DNA of 64,000 nucleotides from the NCBI RefSeq assembly GCF_900128945.1, contig NZ_FQUD01000001.1, forward strand, positions 248,001-312,000, given 5' to 3'. The position numbers and the translations under genes were made by a program. This stretch comes from Chryseobacterium sp. OV279. GTDB lineage: Bacteria > Bacteroidota > Bacteroidia > Flavobacteriales > Weeksellaceae. The notes beneath the pieces were generated by a model. That model was not told the origin of the DNA, searched no databases, and saw nothing but the letters and a program-made list of their open reading frames with translations. Of this stretch, positions 63,378 through 64,000 are shown one piece after another. The first letter of the stretch is position 1. Every line of letters begins with the position of its first letter.

Positions 63378-63412
63378 TACCCTTGTCAAGGTTTTAAACC
63401 TTGACAAGGGTA
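63378..63412. repeat. perfect 35-base palindrome
   Basis: A 17-base left arm (starting TACCCTTGTC) pairs without mismatch with the right arm ending GACAAGGGTA, around one T. It lies between convergent genes, 80 bases from the transporter stop, and may be a REP-type element or a bidirectional terminator. Confidence 0.9.
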
Positions 63413-63491
63413 GTCCTCGATATTTTGCCTCAGGGTTTTTATCAAACTTACGCAAACAAAAATGTCTTATCCTGTACTCAGGTTATTTATT

Positions 63492-64000
63492 TTAATCTTT
63501 ATCCAGTGAAGAGTTTTCTTTTGTATCCTTCATTCCGGCATAAACAATCAGAGAAAACAGAATACATCCGGTGATATACCAGTAGAAATACTGTTCTGTT
63601 CCCGCCTGCTTGAACCAAAGGGCTACATATTCTGCTGTTCCTCCGAAAATAGCCACTGTAAGGGCATACGGAAGACCTACTCCCAGCGCTCTGATCTCAG
63701 AAGGAAAGAGTTCCGCCTTGACAACAGCATTGATGGAAGTATAACCGCTGACAATAATAAGTGCTGCCATAATCAGGAAAAACGCCGTCCACATCGATGT
63801 GGTTGTACTTAAAGCGGTGAGCAGAGGAACGGTAAATAATGTTCCCAGAATTCCAAAACCTAAAAGCAGTGGTCTTCTCCCGATTCTATCTGATAATGCT
63901 CCGAATACTGGCTGCAGACAGGCAAATATAAACAGTGAAATAAATGAAATCAGGGTAGACTGTTCCTTGGTAAGATGAACGGTGTTCACCAGAAACTTCT
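63492..64000 (-). CDS. kgtP: MFS transporter, KgtP-like (3' part, cut by window edge)
   Basis: C-terminal part of a major facilitator protein of the metabolite:H+ symporter group; the reading frame is open to the edge of the window, so the start lies beyond base 64000. About 169 residues and roughly five helices are visible. G-A-L-S-D-R-I-G-R-R is the loop motif of the family and K-A-E-L-F-P-S-E-I-R-A-L-G-V-G closely recalls the alpha-ketoglutarate permease of E. coli, as does F-G-G-T-A-E-Y-V-A-L. Likely dicarboxylate/proton symport into the cell. It is convergent with the 70-residue protein gene. Confidence 0.8.
   Translation of the reverse strand, partial: KFLVNTVHLTKEQSTLISFISLFIFACLQPVFGALSDRIGRRPLLLGFGILGTLFTVPLLTALSTTTSMWTAFFLIMAALIIVSGYTSINAVVKAELFPSEIRALGVGLPYALTVAIFGGTAEYVALWFKQAGTEQYFYWYITGCILFSLIVYAGMKDTKENSSLDKD

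Overview
The window is a piece of a Flavobacteriia chromosome, most likely Chryseobacterium or a close Weeksellaceae relative. The evidence is: many Bacteroidetes-type promoters (TTTG, then TAnnTTTG); numerous secreted proteins with C-terminal type IX secretion (Por) sorting tails; small exported proteins carrying a Q-V-G-I-N-T motif just after the signal peptide; a DUF3467 gene next to rpoC; and AT-rich spacers filled with short palindromic repeats. No rRNA, CRISPR array, phage or IS transposase gene was seen. There is one tRNA (Trp).

Layout. 0.2-8.1 kb: a response regulator and histidine kinase followed by a TolC / adaptor / CzcA-type RND heavy-metal efflux system. 8.1-9.7 kb: a duplicated DUF4394 exported protein on the other strand. 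10.0-12.1 kb: tuf, tRNA-Trp, secE, nusG. 12.5-19.0 kb: an island of secreted proteins (three QVGINT paralogues, a BspA-type repeat protein, a coiled-coil protein coupled to a zinc metalloprotease). 19.3-21.4 kb: rplK-rplA-rplJ-rplL. 21.7-26.2 kb: a second secreted-protein island (unknown protein, YadA-head-like protein, thrombospondin-3-repeat protein). 26.7-35.2 kb: rpoB, rpoC, DUF3467. The usually contiguous nusG-rplKAJL-rpoBC cluster is therefore split twice by secreted-protein genes.

35.5-39.3 kb: a Crp/Fnr regulator followed by a probable redox operon (DUF5777 barrel, cytochrome c lipoprotein, YceI, ankyrin protein, sorted DOMON-like protein), with two palindromes upstream of the operon promoter. 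39.5-48 kb: a double GNAT protein, an ectonucleotide phosphodiesterase-like enzyme, a divergent HxlR / NAD(P)-binding reductase pair with a strong operator candidate, a zinc alcohol dehydrogenase, a cupin, an AraC regulator and a carboxylesterase. At 48.1 kb lies an isolated 51-residue peptide with a Gly-Gly-type leader and six cysteines, the best candidate here for a little-known system.

48.3-64 kb: alpha-amylase, DNA polymerase IV, GNAT, TlpA-like thioredoxin, purine nucleoside phosphorylase, lpxK, truA, a small membrane protein, an ABC exporter, an M43-type sorted metalloprotease, a methyltransferase, an ECF sigma operon (exported hydrolase, sigma factor, four-helix membrane protein), a repeat-rich 0.85 kb spacer, a small hypothetical protein, and the 3' part of a KgtP-like transporter cut by the window edge. 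Many spacers between housekeeping genes hold different palindromic repeat families. All assignments rest on reading the sequence and family knowledge; no database search was run.
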